Shown: positions 8,989 to 16,500, counted from the stretch's first letter. The stretch is 49,930 nucleotides of DNA from Sphingomonas parapaucimobilis NBRC 15100 (GCF_000787715.1 NZ_BBPI01000017.1:1-49930); one strand, 5' to 3'. Numbers and translations are program-made. The notes: generated from the sequence alone by a model not told the origin.

Positions 8989-9013
8989 AACGGCGCAGGA
9001 TGACGCCCGTTTC
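8989..9013 (-). promoter_or_regulatory. Candidate EcfG (general stress sigma factor) promoter of the hemerythrin gene
   Basis: On the minus strand the sequence reads GAAAC, 16 bases, then CGTT. The alphaproteobacterial EcfG consensus is GGAAC-N16/17-CGTT, so this matches 8 of 9 defined positions with correct spacing. It lies 23 bases upstream of the hemerythrin ATG at 8966. The site is inferred from consensus only. Confidence 0.4.
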
Positions 9014-9032
9014 ACCCGCGAATCACTCTCAC

Positions 9033-10277
9033 TCAGCCAAACAGTTCCAACTGCTTGCCCTTGGGCCTTATCAGCGGTTTCAGGTCCGCCCGCTCGGCCA
9101 GCGCGACGGGGCGCCAGTCCTCCGCGATCAGGAAGGGGCGCAGCTTGGTGATCGACACGGTCAGCCGCCCGACATCCTCCAGCCGCAGCTTGCGCCATTT
9201 GCGGGTGGCGATGATCCGGTCCACCGCCTTCACGCCCAGGCCGGGCACCCGCAGCAGCATCTCGCGCGGGGCACGATTGACGTCGACGGGAAAATTCTGG
9301 CGGAATTTCAGTGCCCAGGCGAGTTTGGGATCGATATCGAGCGGCAGCATCCCCGTCGCCTCGTCCGCCGCCGCCGCCACCTCGCCCGGCTGATAGTCAT
9401 AGAAGCGCATCAGCCAGTCGGACTGGTAGAGCCTATGCTCGCGCATCAGGGGCGGCCGTTGCAGCGGCAGCACGGCGGATGCGTCCGGGATCGGGCTGAA
9501 CGCCGAATAATAGACACGGCGCAGGCGGAAACGGTCATAGAGCGTCGCCGCGCGCCCCACGATGTCGCGATCGGTCGCGGCGTCGGCACCGACGATCATC
9601 TGGGTCGACTGGCCCGCGGGCGCGAAGCCGGGGGCCGACTTATACTTCTTGGCGGCGTCCGTCCGGTCCTCGATGGCGGTCTTCACATCGGCCATCGCGC
9701 CTTCGATCCGGCCCGCATCCTTTTCGGGCGCGAGGCGGCGCAGGCCACCCACCGTGGGCAGCTCGACATTGATCGACACGCGGTCGGCATGGACCCCCGC
9801 CAGCCGCACCAGCCCGGGATCGGCATCGGGAATGGTCTTGAGGTGGATATAGCCGCGAAAGCCATGATCCTCGCGCAGGCTGCGCGCGACCTCGACAATC
9901 TGCTCCATCGTATAGTTGGACGACTTGATGATGCCCGAGGACAGGAACAGCCCCTCGATATAATTGCGTCGATAGAAGGCGAGGGTGAGGTTCACCACCT
10001 CCTGCGCGGTGAAGCGCGCGCGGCGGACGTTCGAGGATTTGCGGTTGATGCAATAGTGGCAGTCGAAGATGCAGCTGTTCGTCAGCAGGATCTTCAACAG
10101 CGAGATACAGCGGCCATCGGGCGCATAGGCGTGGCAGATGCCCATGCCCTCGGTCGACCCGATCCCCTTGCCGTCGCGGCTGTTACGCTTGGACGTGCCC
10201 GACGACGCGCAGGACGCGTCATATTTGGCGGCATCCGCCAGGATCGCCAGCTTCTCACGGGTGTCGAGTTGCGCCAT
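9033..10277 (-). CDS. Putative DNA modification/repair radical SAM protein (TIGR03916 type)
   Basis: A 414-aa protein starting MAQLDTREKLAILADAAKYD. The radical SAM 4Fe-4S motif CIFDCHYC places cysteines at 69, 73 and 76. Additional cysteines at 23, 48 and 57 (ASCASSGTSKR, GMGICHAYAPDGRC) precede it and could hold another cluster. The middle is a TIM-barrel-like SAM domain. A helix-hairpin-helix DNA-binding motif, RVPGLGVKAVDRII, is at 343-356, and the protein ends KQLELFG. The family is known to co-occur with DUF4130/UdgX genes, as it does here. Its reaction is not established. I chose the ATG at 10277; the frame continues to 10463 but only by running through the promoter region of the next gene. 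Confidence 0.92.
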   Translation of the reverse strand: MAQLDTREKLAILADAAKYDASCASSGTSKRNSRDGKGIGSTEGMGICHAYAPDGRCISLLKILLTNSCIFDCHYCINRKSSNVRRARFTAQEVVNLTLAFYRRNYIEGLFLSSGIIKSSNYTMEQIVEVARSLREDHGFRGYIHLKTIPDADPGLVRLAGVHADRVSINVELPTVGGLRRLAPEKDAGRIEGAMADVKTAIEDRTDAAKKYKSAPGFAPAGQSTQMIVGADAATDRDIVGRAATLYDRFRLRRVYYSAFSPIPDASAVLPLQRPPLMREHRLYQSDWLMRFYDYQPGEVAAAADEATGMLPLDIDPKLAWALKFRQNFPVDVNRAPREMLLRVPGLGVKAVDRIIATRKWRKLRLEDVGRLTVSITKLRPFLIAEDWRPVALAERADLKPLIRPKGKQLELFG

Positions 10278-10314
10278 CTGTTCGATATATGTTCGCGTGG
10301 GCGGCGGGGCAAGC

Positions 10315-10339
10315 GGAACTCCGCCAGTCATCGGCCGTA
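10315..10339 (+). promoter_or_regulatory. Candidate EcfG-type promoter
   Basis: GGAAC at 10315-10319 and CGTA at 10336-10339 are separated by 16 bases, one mismatch from GGAAC-N16-CGTT. The site lies 41 bases upstream of the ATG at 10381 and inside the short gap to the divergent radical SAM gene. Consensus match only. Confidence 0.35.
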
Positions 10340-10380
10340 CAGCCCGTCTGGTCCAGATTGGCGGTGTCGAGGGGAGATGG

Positions 10381-11097
10381 ATGATGCGTAAGATGATGAT
10401 CGCGCTGGCTTTGATCGGTGCGGCTGGTCCGGCGATGGCGCAGATCGTGGAGCGCAACGCCAAGACCGCCGATTATGAGTTCAGCTACGCCTATCCGGCC
10501 GCTGCGACGCGGATCGCGGGGTTGAAGGCGTGGCTCGACGCCGAGCGTGCGCGTATCCAGGCGAAGACCGCGCGTGACGGTGCCGTCGCACGCCGCGAGG
10601 CCAAGGCATCGGGCTATCCCTACCACGCCTATTCCTTCGACAAGACATGGAAGGTCGTGACCGACACGCCGCGCTTCCTGAGCCTGTCGGGCGACAGCTA
10701 TAATTTCACGGGCGGCGCGCATGGCTCGCCCGCTTCCTATGGGTTGGTCTGGGACAAGGCGGCGGGGCGGCGGCTGGACCCCAAGGCCGTTTTCGTGTCG
10801 CTGCCCGCGCTCCAGACCGCGATCCGCACCGACTATTGCGCCAGGCTGAAGGTTGAGCAGCGGCGGCGCATCCAGGGCGAATTGTCGTCGATGAATGCCT
10901 GCCCGTCGCTCAAGGACCTGACCGTGCTGCTGGGTTCGACCAACGGCCGCGCGATCGACCGGATCGGGCTGATCGCCGACCCCTATGTCGCGGGTTCCTA
11001 TGCCGAGGGGGCGTATGAGGTCACGCTGCCGGTGACGCGGGCGATCATCGGTACGGTGAAGCCGGAATATCGCGGGGCGTTTGCCGTGGGGGGATGA
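10381..11097 (+). CDS. Exported DUF4163/DUF3298-like protein
   Basis: A 238-aa protein with a clear signal peptide (MMRKMMIALALIGAAGPAMA, cleavage after AMA). The mature part shows an N-terminal DUF4163-like region ending with SYNFTGGAHGSPASYGLVWD and a C-terminal DUF3298-like region with YVAGSYAEGAYEVTLP. That arrangement is seen in RsiV-like and lysozyme-inhibitor-like periplasmic proteins. It likely acts in the periplasm; ligand unknown. The start is supported by GGGGAG just upstream of the ATG at 10381. A weak EcfG-like promoter precedes it, so a stress role is possible. Confidence 0.78.
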   Translation: MMRKMMIALALIGAAGPAMAQIVERNAKTADYEFSYAYPAAATRIAGLKAWLDAERARIQAKTARDGAVARREAKASGYPYHAYSFDKTWKVVTDTPRFLSLSGDSYNFTGGAHGSPASYGLVWDKAAGRRLDPKAVFVSLPALQTAIRTDYCARLKVEQRRRIQGELSSMNACPSLKDLTVLLGSTNGRAIDRIGLIADPYVAGSYAEGAYEVTLPVTRAIIGTVKPEYRGAFAVGG

Positions 11098-11157
11098 GAG
11101 GGCCTTGGTCCCCTAGGCCGGGTGGATTAGGATCGATCCAACGGCAAGAAGGGGGGC

Positions 11158-11619
11158 ATGGTGGAGATCAGGCGCGACGATCCCGGTGCGGCGTATATCG
11201 CAGATCTGCTCGAGCTGCATTTGCGGGAGCTTCGGGGTGAAATGGCGGAATATTCCTTCGCGCTCGACGCGTCGGGTTTGTCCTCCTCGGACATCAGCTT
11301 CTGGACAGCATGGGACGGCGAAAAGCTGCTCGGCTTCGCGGCCCTGAAGCAACTTGCACCCGATCATGGCGAGGTGAAGTCGATGCGCGCGGCTCCCGAG
11401 GCTCGCGGGCAGGGTGTGGGGCGGGGATTGCTCGACCATATCATCATGGAAGCACGAAACAGGGGGTATCAGCGCCTGAGCCTGGAAACTGGCACGGCAT
11501 CGCTGCACGCGCCTGCCGTCCGCCTATATCGCAGCGCGGGTTTTACGCCTTGCGAGGCGTTTGGAAACTATGCCCCAAGTCCGCATAATCAATTCTTTCG
11601 TCTCGATCTGACGGCATAG
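11158..11619 (+). CDS. GNAT family N-acetyltransferase
   Basis: A 153-aa GCN5-related acetyltransferase. The acetyl-CoA binding signature is visible as VKSMRAAPEARGQGVGRGLL (the R/Q-x-x-G-x-G/A loop), followed by a helix and the C-terminal RLYRSAGFTPCEAFGNYAPS typical of the PhnO/YsnE-like group. AAGGGGGG lies just before the ATG at 11158. The acceptor substrate is unknown. It ends convergent to the UVR-motif gene; the two stop codons sit on either side of a 16-bp perfect palindrome (11617-11632). Confidence 0.9.
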   Translation: MVEIRRDDPGAAYIADLLELHLRELRGEMAEYSFALDASGLSSSDISFWTAWDGEKLLGFAALKQLAPDHGEVKSMRAAPEARGQGVGRGLLDHIIMEARNRGYQRLSLETGTASLHAPAVRLYRSAGFTPCEAFGNYAPSPHNQFFRLDLTA

Positions 11620-11629
11620 GGCCTGCGCC

Positions 11630-11902
11630 CTAACCCTGACGCCGCCCGCGTCCCTTGGTCATCGGATCGGGCTTTTTCGGCGGCACCCAGCCTTCGGGGC
11701 GTTCCGGGCGCGACTGGCTGGTGCCGAGGCCCATGGCGCCGGGCTGCTGGCGGGTCAGGCCGCTGGTGTCGACGGCGACATCCTCCGCGCCGCCGCGAAG
11801 CAGGTTGATGCGGTCGCGCAAGGCTCGCGCCTCCTCGAAGTCGAGGCGTTCGGCGGCGGCCTCCATCTGGCGGCGCAGGTCTTCGAGGGTCGGGGCGGTC
11901 AT
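11630..11902 (-). CDS. Small UvrB/UvrC (UVR) motif protein
   Basis: A 90-aa protein. Residues 6-35 form a UVR motif (LRRQMEAAAERLDFEEARAL then RDRINLL), the helical hairpin that mediates UvrB-UvrC contact and is also found in McsA-like and Clp-related adaptors. The rest is low-complexity, Gly/Pro/Lys/Arg-rich and probably disordered, ending in GRGRRQG. There is no nuclease or helicase domain, so it may be an adaptor. It lies 15 bp downstream of mnmA on the same strand and may be co-transcribed with it. Confidence 0.8.
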   Translation of the reverse strand: MTAPTLEDLRRQMEAAAERLDFEEARALRDRINLLRGGAEDVAVDTSGLTRQQPGAMGLGTSQSRPERPEGWVPPKKPDPMTKGRGRRQG

Positions 11903-11917
11903 GCCCGGATCAACGCC

Positions 11918-13036
11918 TCAGGCGGCGATGCGTGCCGCCTCGGTCTCGGCGATCCAGCCGCCGCCCAGCACCCGGTCGCCGTCATAGAGCACCGCCGCCT
12001 GGCCCGGCGACACGCCATATTCGGGCGTATCGAAGACCAGCCGGTCGCCGACCATGCGCGCGGGCACCGGCTTGGCCATGGAGCGGACCTTGGCGAACAC
12101 CGGGCCGTCGAGCGGGCCGAGGATGTTCATGGCCGTCAGCCGCGCCGCCTCCACCGCCAGCGCGACGCGCGGGCCGACGACGACGCGCTTGGTATCGGGC
12201 TCCAGCCGGACGACATAGAGCGGCTCGGGGCTGCCGCCGATCTCCAGCCCGCGCCGCTGGCCGACCGTATAGTGGATCAGGCCGCGATGCTCGCCCAGCT
12301 TGGCGCCCGTCAGGTCGACGATATCGCCGCGCGTATCCGCTTCCGGACGCAATTTCTTGACCAGCCCCGCATAGTCGCCATCGGGCACGAAACAGATATC
12401 CTGGCTGTCCGGCTTGGCGGCGACGCCCAGACCCAGTTCGGCGGCGATCTCGCGCACCCGCGACTTAGGGAGAGCGCCGAGCGGGAAGCGCAGGAAGTCC
12501 AGCTGCTCCTGCGTCGTCGCGAACAGGAAATAGCTCTGGTCGCGCGCCGGATCGGCGCCGCGATGCAGTTCCGCGCCGTTCGCGCCTTCGACCCGCTGGA
12601 CATAATGACCGGTCGCCAGACAGTCCGCGCCCAGGTCGCGGGCCAGTTTCAGCAGGTCGGTGAATTTCGGCCCCATATTGCACTGGACGCAGGGGATCGG
12701 CGTGCGCCCGGCCAGATATTCGTCGGCGAAGCGATCGACCACCTGGGTGCGGAAACTGTCTTCATGGTCGAAGACATAATGCGCGATGCCCAGCCGGTCG
12801 CACACGGCGCGGGCGTCGCGGATGTCGCGGCCCGCGCAGCAGGCACCCGCGCGGCCCACCGCCTCGCCATGGTCGTAGAGTTGCAGGGTGACGCCGATCG
12901 TCTCGGCCCCCGTGGCATGGGCGAGCGCGGCCACGACCGAGCTGTCGACACCGCCCGACATCGCGACCACGATCCGCTTGGCCCGGGGATCGCCCCCAAG
13001 CTGAAAGTCCACCATCTGCTCCATGGTCGCCCCCAT
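11918..13036 (-). CDS. mnmA: tRNA-specific 2-thiouridylase MnmA
   Basis: MnmA thiolates U34 of tRNA Lys, Glu and Gln wobble positions using ATP and a persulfide relay. The PP-loop SGGVDSS is near the N-terminus ([15 protein letters not shown]). The catalytic cysteine pair is visible in [11 protein letters not shown] and in [21 protein letters not shown] and the central AAKPDSQD are family signatures, and the C-terminal beta-barrel has [16 protein letters not shown] use the ATG at 13036 (372 aa). ATG 13024 is equally plausible, with GGGGG five bases upstream. The sequence is complete. Confidence 0.96.
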   Translation of the reverse strand: MGATMEQMVDFQLGGDPRAKRIVVAMSGGVDSSVVAALAHATGAETIGVTLQLYDHGEAVGRAGACCAGRDIRDARAVCDRLGIAHYVFDHEDSFRTQVVDRFADEYLAGRTPIPCVQCNMGPKFTDLLKLARDLGADCLATGHYVQRVEGANGAELHRGADPARDQSYFLFATTQEQLDFLRFPLGALPKSRVREIAAELGLGVAAKPDSQDICFVPDGDYAGLVKKLRPEADTRGDIVDLTGAKLGEHRGLIHYTVGQRRGLEIGGSPEPLYVVRLEPDTKRVVVGPRVALAVEAARLTAMNILGPLDGPVFAKVRSMAKPVPARMVGDRLVFDTPEYGVSPGQAAVLYDGDRVLGGGWIAETEAARIAA

Positions 13037-13192
13037 ACGCCTTTCGCGCGCGTCATGCAAAATAGCGAAGCGCCCTTTCGAACGAAGAAGGGCCGGGCCT
13101 TTTGAAAAAGTGAAAATAGTTTTCGGCCTTTACCCGACTTTCATATCCCGTCGATAACAAGGGCACTCACCCACCGGGATTGGACCGCGCTT

Positions 13193-13423
13193 TTGGACCT
13201 GAGTTTCAACCGTTTCGATCGGGATACCGAACTGACGGTGCTGCCGCCGGACCTGGCCGTGCTGATGGTCGGTGCGACGGCGCGGCAGGCGGCCAGCCCG
13301 ACCGCCGCGGTGCAGGCCGGTTTCGCCCGCGTGTCCCCCGATCCGATGCTGTTCGCGCCGCTCGACGGGGCGTTCAACGGGCCGATGGCGCGGGCCATCG
13401 TCGGATGGACCAGGAATGAATGA
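13193..13423 (+). CDS. Small hypothetical protein upstream of sciP
   Basis: A 76-codon open frame with strong GC-rich third positions throughout, so it reads as genuinely coding. The product contains LTVLPPDLAVLMVGATARQA and ends APLDGAFNGPMARAIVGWTRNE. No Met codon exists near the front. The best starts are TTG at 13193 or the internal ATG at 13265, and the frame stays open upstream to 13106 without ATG or GTG. I recognise no domain, signal peptide or membrane segment. It ends 92 bp before sciP and may be part of its transcript. The start is uncertain. Confidence 0.5.
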   Translation: MDLSFNRFDRDTELTVLPPDLAVLMVGATARQAASPTAAVQAGFARVSPDPMLFAPLDGAFNGPMARAIVGWTRNE

Positions 13424-13515
13424 TCCGTTAACCTTTCGATTTTAGGCGATGTTCAAGGGCACATGGTAGAGCGGCCCGATAGACGACATGGGGTAGGGAG
13501 CCCCGACGAGGTTTG

Positions 13516-13818
13516 ATGATGATCGAGAACCAGAAGATCCGCCCTGCCAAGGTAATCGGGCCGCTCGGCGAACCGCTGACGCTCGATACCCTGCCGCCGC
13601 CCAGCACGACGCGCTGGGTCGTCCGTCGCAAGGCGGAGGTGGTCGCGGCCGTCAATGGCGGGCTGCTTTCGGTCGACGAGGTCTGCGACCGTTATGGCCT
13701 GACCGTCGAGGAATTCGCCGGGTGGCAGCGTGCCATCGACCGTTCGGGAATGCCGGGCCTGCGCGTCACCCGCATCCAGCATTATCGCTCGCTCTACGAG
13801 CGCCAGCAGAAATACTGA
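13516..13818 (+). CDS. sciP: CtrA inhibitor SciP (DUF1153)
   Basis: SciP is a small helix-turn-helix protein that binds CtrA at promoters and blocks recruitment of RNA polymerase, controlling the alphaproteobacterial cell cycle. The 100-aa product shows the family core LPPPSTTRWVVRRKAEVVAA followed by VNGGLLSVDEVCDRYGLTVE and EFAGWQRAIDRSGMPGLRVT, the DUF1153 signature. Two adjacent ATG codons (13516, 13519) follow GGGGAGCCCCGACGAGG. The 92-bp gap upstream contains GTTAACC, a single CtrA-like half site, but no full TTAA-N7-TTAA box. The gene is complete and of family length. Confidence 0.93.
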   Translation: MMIENQKIRPAKVIGPLGEPLTLDTLPPPSTTRWVVRRKAEVVAAVNGGLLSVDEVCDRYGLTVEEFAGWQRAIDRSGMPGLRVTRIQHYRSLYERQQKY

Positions 13819-13899
13819 GCCCCACGCAAAGGCCCGAATAAAAACGATCGCATCGTTGACATTCCCGAAAACGCTTCGTCGAATTGCCGGTACGGCCAC

Positions 13900-13924
13900 G
13901 GAACAATAGCCACATTCGCACGTC
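13900..13924 (+). promoter_or_regulatory. Candidate EcfG-type promoter of the GlsB/YeaQ gene
   Basis: GGAAC at 13900-13904 and CGTC at 13921-13924 are separated by 16 bases, one mismatch from the EcfG consensus. It lies 43 bases upstream of the ATG at 13968. Location before a predicted stress-response membrane protein makes general-stress control credible, though it is inferred. Confidence 0.5.
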
Positions 13925-13967
13925 TTTTCCCCGTGTCCCGCTCGCGGGCCCAACGGAGGGAAAGACA

Positions 13968-14225
13968 ATGGGTATTATCCTGTGGCTTATCGTCGGTGGT
14001 GTCATTGGCTGGCTGGCCAGCATCATCATGCGTACCGATGCTCAGCAGGGCATCTTTCTGAATATCGTCGTCGGTGTCGTCGGCGCGTTCATCGGCGGCC
14101 TGATCTTCGCAGGCGGTTCGATCAACAATGCCGGTCTGACGCTGACCTCGTTCCTCGTTTCGCTGCTGGGCGCCGTCGTCCTGCTGGCGATCGTGAACCT
14201 GGTTCGTCGCGGTCGGGTGCGTTAA
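13968..14225 (+). CDS. GlsB/YeaQ/YmgE family stress-response membrane protein
   Basis: An 85-aa inner-membrane protein of the transglycosylase-associated family. Three hydrophobic helices are visible: IILWLIVGGVIGWLASIIM, IFLNIVVGVVGAFIGGLIFA and LTSFLVSLLGAVVLLAIVNL, with glycine zippers (GGVIG, GVVGAFIGG) and a basic C-terminus RRGRVR. The start at 13968 is set by an excellent Shine-Dalgarno GGAGGG seven bases upstream. A candidate EcfG promoter precedes it and a strong terminator follows, so it is probably a monocistronic stress gene. Biochemical role is unknown in this family. Confidence 0.93.
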   Translation: MGIILWLIVGGVIGWLASIIMRTDAQQGIFLNIVVGVVGAFIGGLIFAGGSINNAGLTLTSFLVSLLGAVVLLAIVNLVRRGRVR

Positions 14226-14253
14226 TAAACGCACTCGCTCGTTGAGCCGAAAA

Positions 14254-14284
14254 GGGCCGTCCGGGAAACCGGGCGGCCCTTTTT
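14254..14284 (+). terminator. Rho-independent terminator
   Basis: An 11-bp stem (GGGCCGTCCGG / CCGGGCGGCCC, one G-U pair) with loop GAAA is followed by five T residues. It ends the GlsB/YeaQ transcript. On the opposite strand it lies beyond the stop of the SIMPL gene and lacks a comparable T tract. Confidence 0.9.
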
Positions 14285-14368
14285 CGTGGGTCCGGTATGG
14301 CGTGGTTCTCGATCCGCCCGCCGGAAGGGCCGCCCCCATGCCGGTAAAGGCATTGGGGGCGGTGACGT

Positions 14369-15109
14369 TCAGTTCAGCAGGAAGCGGACCGAGACATTGA
14401 CGGTCACGTCGCGCTCACCCGGCGCGATGCTGGTCTTTTCCATGGTGTCCGAACGCATCGCCGAGGCGCGGAGCATCATCGGCGGCTGGGGGCCGCCCGC
14501 ATCCGCGCCATTTTCGGTGATCGACACGATCCGCGCCACGCGCATACCCGCCGCCCTGGCGTAAAGCTCGGCCCGGGCGCGGGCGCGCTGGATGGCATCG
14601 GCCCGCGCTTCGTCCAGCGCGGCGTCGGGCTTGTCGATCGACAGATTGGGGCCGTCGATCTGGTTCGCCCCCTGCGCGACCAGTGCGTCGAGGACGCTGC
14701 CCGACTTGGCGACATCGCGGAAACGGACGCTGATCGTGTTGGTCGCCTGATAGCCGGTGATGGCGGGCGGGACATTCTCGCCATAGCGATATTGCGGCTG
14801 GAGCTGCACCGTCGCGGTCTGGATATCGCGGTCGGCGATCCCGGCGCGTTTCACGGCGGCGAGCACCCGCGCCATGCGCTGCGCATTGTCGGACAGCGCG
14901 GCGGCGGCGGTCGCACCCTGGCTGACCACGCCCGCCCGAATCGTCGCTAGGTCAGGCACGCGCGTCGTGCGCCCCTCGGCCGACACGTCCAGCACGGTCC
15001 CGGCGGCGGGCACCAGCGGCTCGACCGTGGTGGGCGCGGTCTGGGCGGTCGCCGTCATCGGCGCCAGCGCCGCGGGGGCCAGAGCGGCCAGAAGCAGATA
15101 TTTGGTCAT
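14369..15109 (-). CDS. SIMPL (DUF541) domain exported protein
   Basis: A 246-aa protein with a signal peptide (MTKYLLLAALAPAALAPMTA, then TAQ). It carries the SIMPL/DUF541 fold seen in periplasmic or outer-membrane oxidative-stress-related proteins such as YggE: VSAEGRTTRVPDLATIRAGV, then ITGYQATNTISVRFRDV, and KPDAALDEARADAIQRARAR. Start choice: GGGAG abuts the ATG at 15115 with no spacer but is six bases from the ATG at 15109, so the latter is preferred. Function in this organism is unknown. Confidence 0.88.
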   Translation of the reverse strand: MTKYLLLAALAPAALAPMTATAQTAPTTVEPLVPAAGTVLDVSAEGRTTRVPDLATIRAGVVSQGATAAAALSDNAQRMARVLAAVKRAGIADRDIQTATVQLQPQYRYGENVPPAITGYQATNTISVRFRDVAKSGSVLDALVAQGANQIDGPNLSIDKPDAALDEARADAIQRARARAELYARAAGMRVARIVSITENGADAGGPQPPMMLRASAMRSDTMEKTSIAPGERDVTVNVSVRFLLN

Positions 15110-15231
15110 CGACATCTCCCGTATGATGATTGCCCATGGCTTTGACGCCTGATGGCAAAACACATGATGAACGCACCGCGCCGACCTTGGAGCCGCCGTA
15201 ATTGCCGCGTACCAAAAGACACTTGAGTGGT

Positions 15232-15251
15232 GTGCTATATTTCTATAACAC
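15232..15251. promoter_or_regulatory. Operator-like palindrome upstream of the RND pump
   Basis: GTGCTATA-TTTC-TATAACAC is an 8-4-8 inverted repeat with a single mismatch, unusually AT-rich for this DNA. It overlaps a possible -10 (TATAAC) with TTGAGT 15 bases upstream. It lies 40 bases before the adaptor ATG, in the gap shared with the divergent SIMPL gene. A repressor site controlling the pump is an inference; no regulator gene is adjacent. Confidence 0.4.
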
Positions 15252-15290
15252 AGCGGCCATGGGCGCATCCTGCATGGCAATGGGCGCACG

Positions 15291-16499
15291 ATGGATGCGG
15301 TTCGGGGATCGATGACGAGCATGAATTACGAGACGGGGGCGATCGGTGGCGGCCGGCATCTGGAGCTGGAGGGGCCGGTATCCACGCCACGCCGGCGCTG
15401 GATCTGGATCGTCGCGGTGGTGGTCGTGCTGGCGCTGGCGAGCTGGCTGCTGTTCGCGCCCAAGAAGCATGAGGCGGCGCAAGGTGCCGGTGCAGGCACG
15501 CAGGTGCCCAACATCACCGTCGTCGTTCCCGGCCAGCAGGCGGTCAGCCGCGTGATCTCGGCCACCGGCACGCTGGCTGCGCGCCGCGAAATGCCGGTCG
15601 GCGTCGCGGGCGAGGGGGGCATGATCACCCGTGTCCTGGTCGAACCCGGCCAGTGGGTCCGCGCGGGGCAGGTTCTGGCGACCGTCGACCGCTCGGTGCA
15701 GACCCAGACCGCCTCGGCCTTGAATGCGCAGATCGCGGTGGCCCAGTCGGATCAGAAGATCGCGCAGGCCGAACTCGACCGCGCCCAGCAGTTGGTCGAT
15801 CGCGGTTTCATCTCCAAGGCGGACCTCCAGCGCCGCGCCGCGACCCGCGATGCCGCCGCCGCGCGCGTCCGGCAGGCGCAGGCCTCTTACAAGGAAGCCC
15901 TGGCGCGCAACGGCCGCCTCGACATCCGCGCGCCCGCCGAAGGGCTGATCCTGACCCGCGCCGCCGAGCCGGGCCAGATCGTCAGCTCGGGCTCGGGCGT
16001 GCTGTTCCGCATGGCGATGGGCGGCCAGATGGAGCTGCGCGCGCAGCTGGCCGAGGCGGACCTGGTCGGCCTGTCGGTCGGTGCGCCCGCGACCGTCACC
16101 CCGGTCGGCGGCGACAAGAGCTTCAAGGGTGAGGTGTGGCAGGTGTCGCCCGTCATCGACCCGCAGACGCGTCAGGGTATCGCCCGCATCGCCCTGTCCT
16201 ATGACCCGGCGCTGCGCCCCGGCGGTTTCGCCGCGGCGACGATCCGTGGCGGCGCGGGCCATGCCCCGGTCCTGCCGGACTCGGCGATCCAGAGCGACGA
16301 CAAGGGCAGCTTCGTGTATATCGTCGGGGCCGACAACAAGGTCGCGCGCCGTGACGTGAAGATCGGTCAGGTGTCCGACGACGGCGTGACCATCGCCTCG
16401 GGCCTGAAGGGCGACGAGCGGGTGGTGCGGTCGGCGGGTGGCTTCCTGGCGGCCGGGCAGCTGGTCCGCCCGATCCTTGGCGGCCAGGAGGCCAAGTAA
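15291..16499 (+). CDS. RND efflux periplasmic adaptor (membrane fusion protein)
   Basis: A 402-aa HlyD/AcrA-type adaptor linking an inner-membrane RND pump to an outer-membrane channel. A cytosolic N-terminus (about 37 residues) precedes one membrane anchor (WIWIVAVVVVLALASWLLF). The biotinyl/lipoyl-like halves are VAGEGGMITRVLVEPGQWVR and LDIRAPAEGLILTRAAEPGQ, flanking an alpha-helical hairpin (AELDRAQQLVDRGFISKADL). Starts at 15291, 15312 and 15321 are in frame; 15291 is the longest, and GGGGA precedes 15312 at a short spacing. The gene runs directly into the pump gene (1-bp gap), so the two form an operon. Confidence 0.92.
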   Translation: MDAVRGSMTSMNYETGAIGGGRHLELEGPVSTPRRRWIWIVAVVVVLALASWLLFAPKKHEAAQGAGAGTQVPNITVVVPGQQAVSRVISATGTLAARREMPVGVAGEGGMITRVLVEPGQWVRAGQVLATVDRSVQTQTASALNAQIAVAQSDQKIAQAELDRAQQLVDRGFISKADLQRRAATRDAAAARVRQAQASYKEALARNGRLDIRAPAEGLILTRAAEPGQIVSSGSGVLFRMAMGGQMELRAQLAEADLVGLSVGAPATVTPVGGDKSFKGEVWQVSPVIDPQTRQGIARIALSYDPALRPGGFAAATIRGGAGHAPVLPDSAIQSDDKGSFVYIVGADNKVARRDVKIGQVSDDGVTIASGLKGDERVVRSAGGFLAAGQLVRPILGGQEAK

Positions 16500-16500
16500 G

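Noticed and set aside
11617..11632. Palindrome TAGGGC-CTGC-GCCCTA between convergent genes as a terminator
   Set aside because: The stem is perfect but short and has no T tract on either strand.
13061..13120. Hairpin GCCCTT...AAGGGC as an mnmA leader regulator
   Set aside because: Stem of six with an uneven loop and no conserved riboswitch features; insufficient evidence.
13424..13515. CtrA box before sciP
   Set aside because: Only one half site (TTAACC) is present; the second TTAA at 7-base spacing is missing, so a full CtrA site is not supported.
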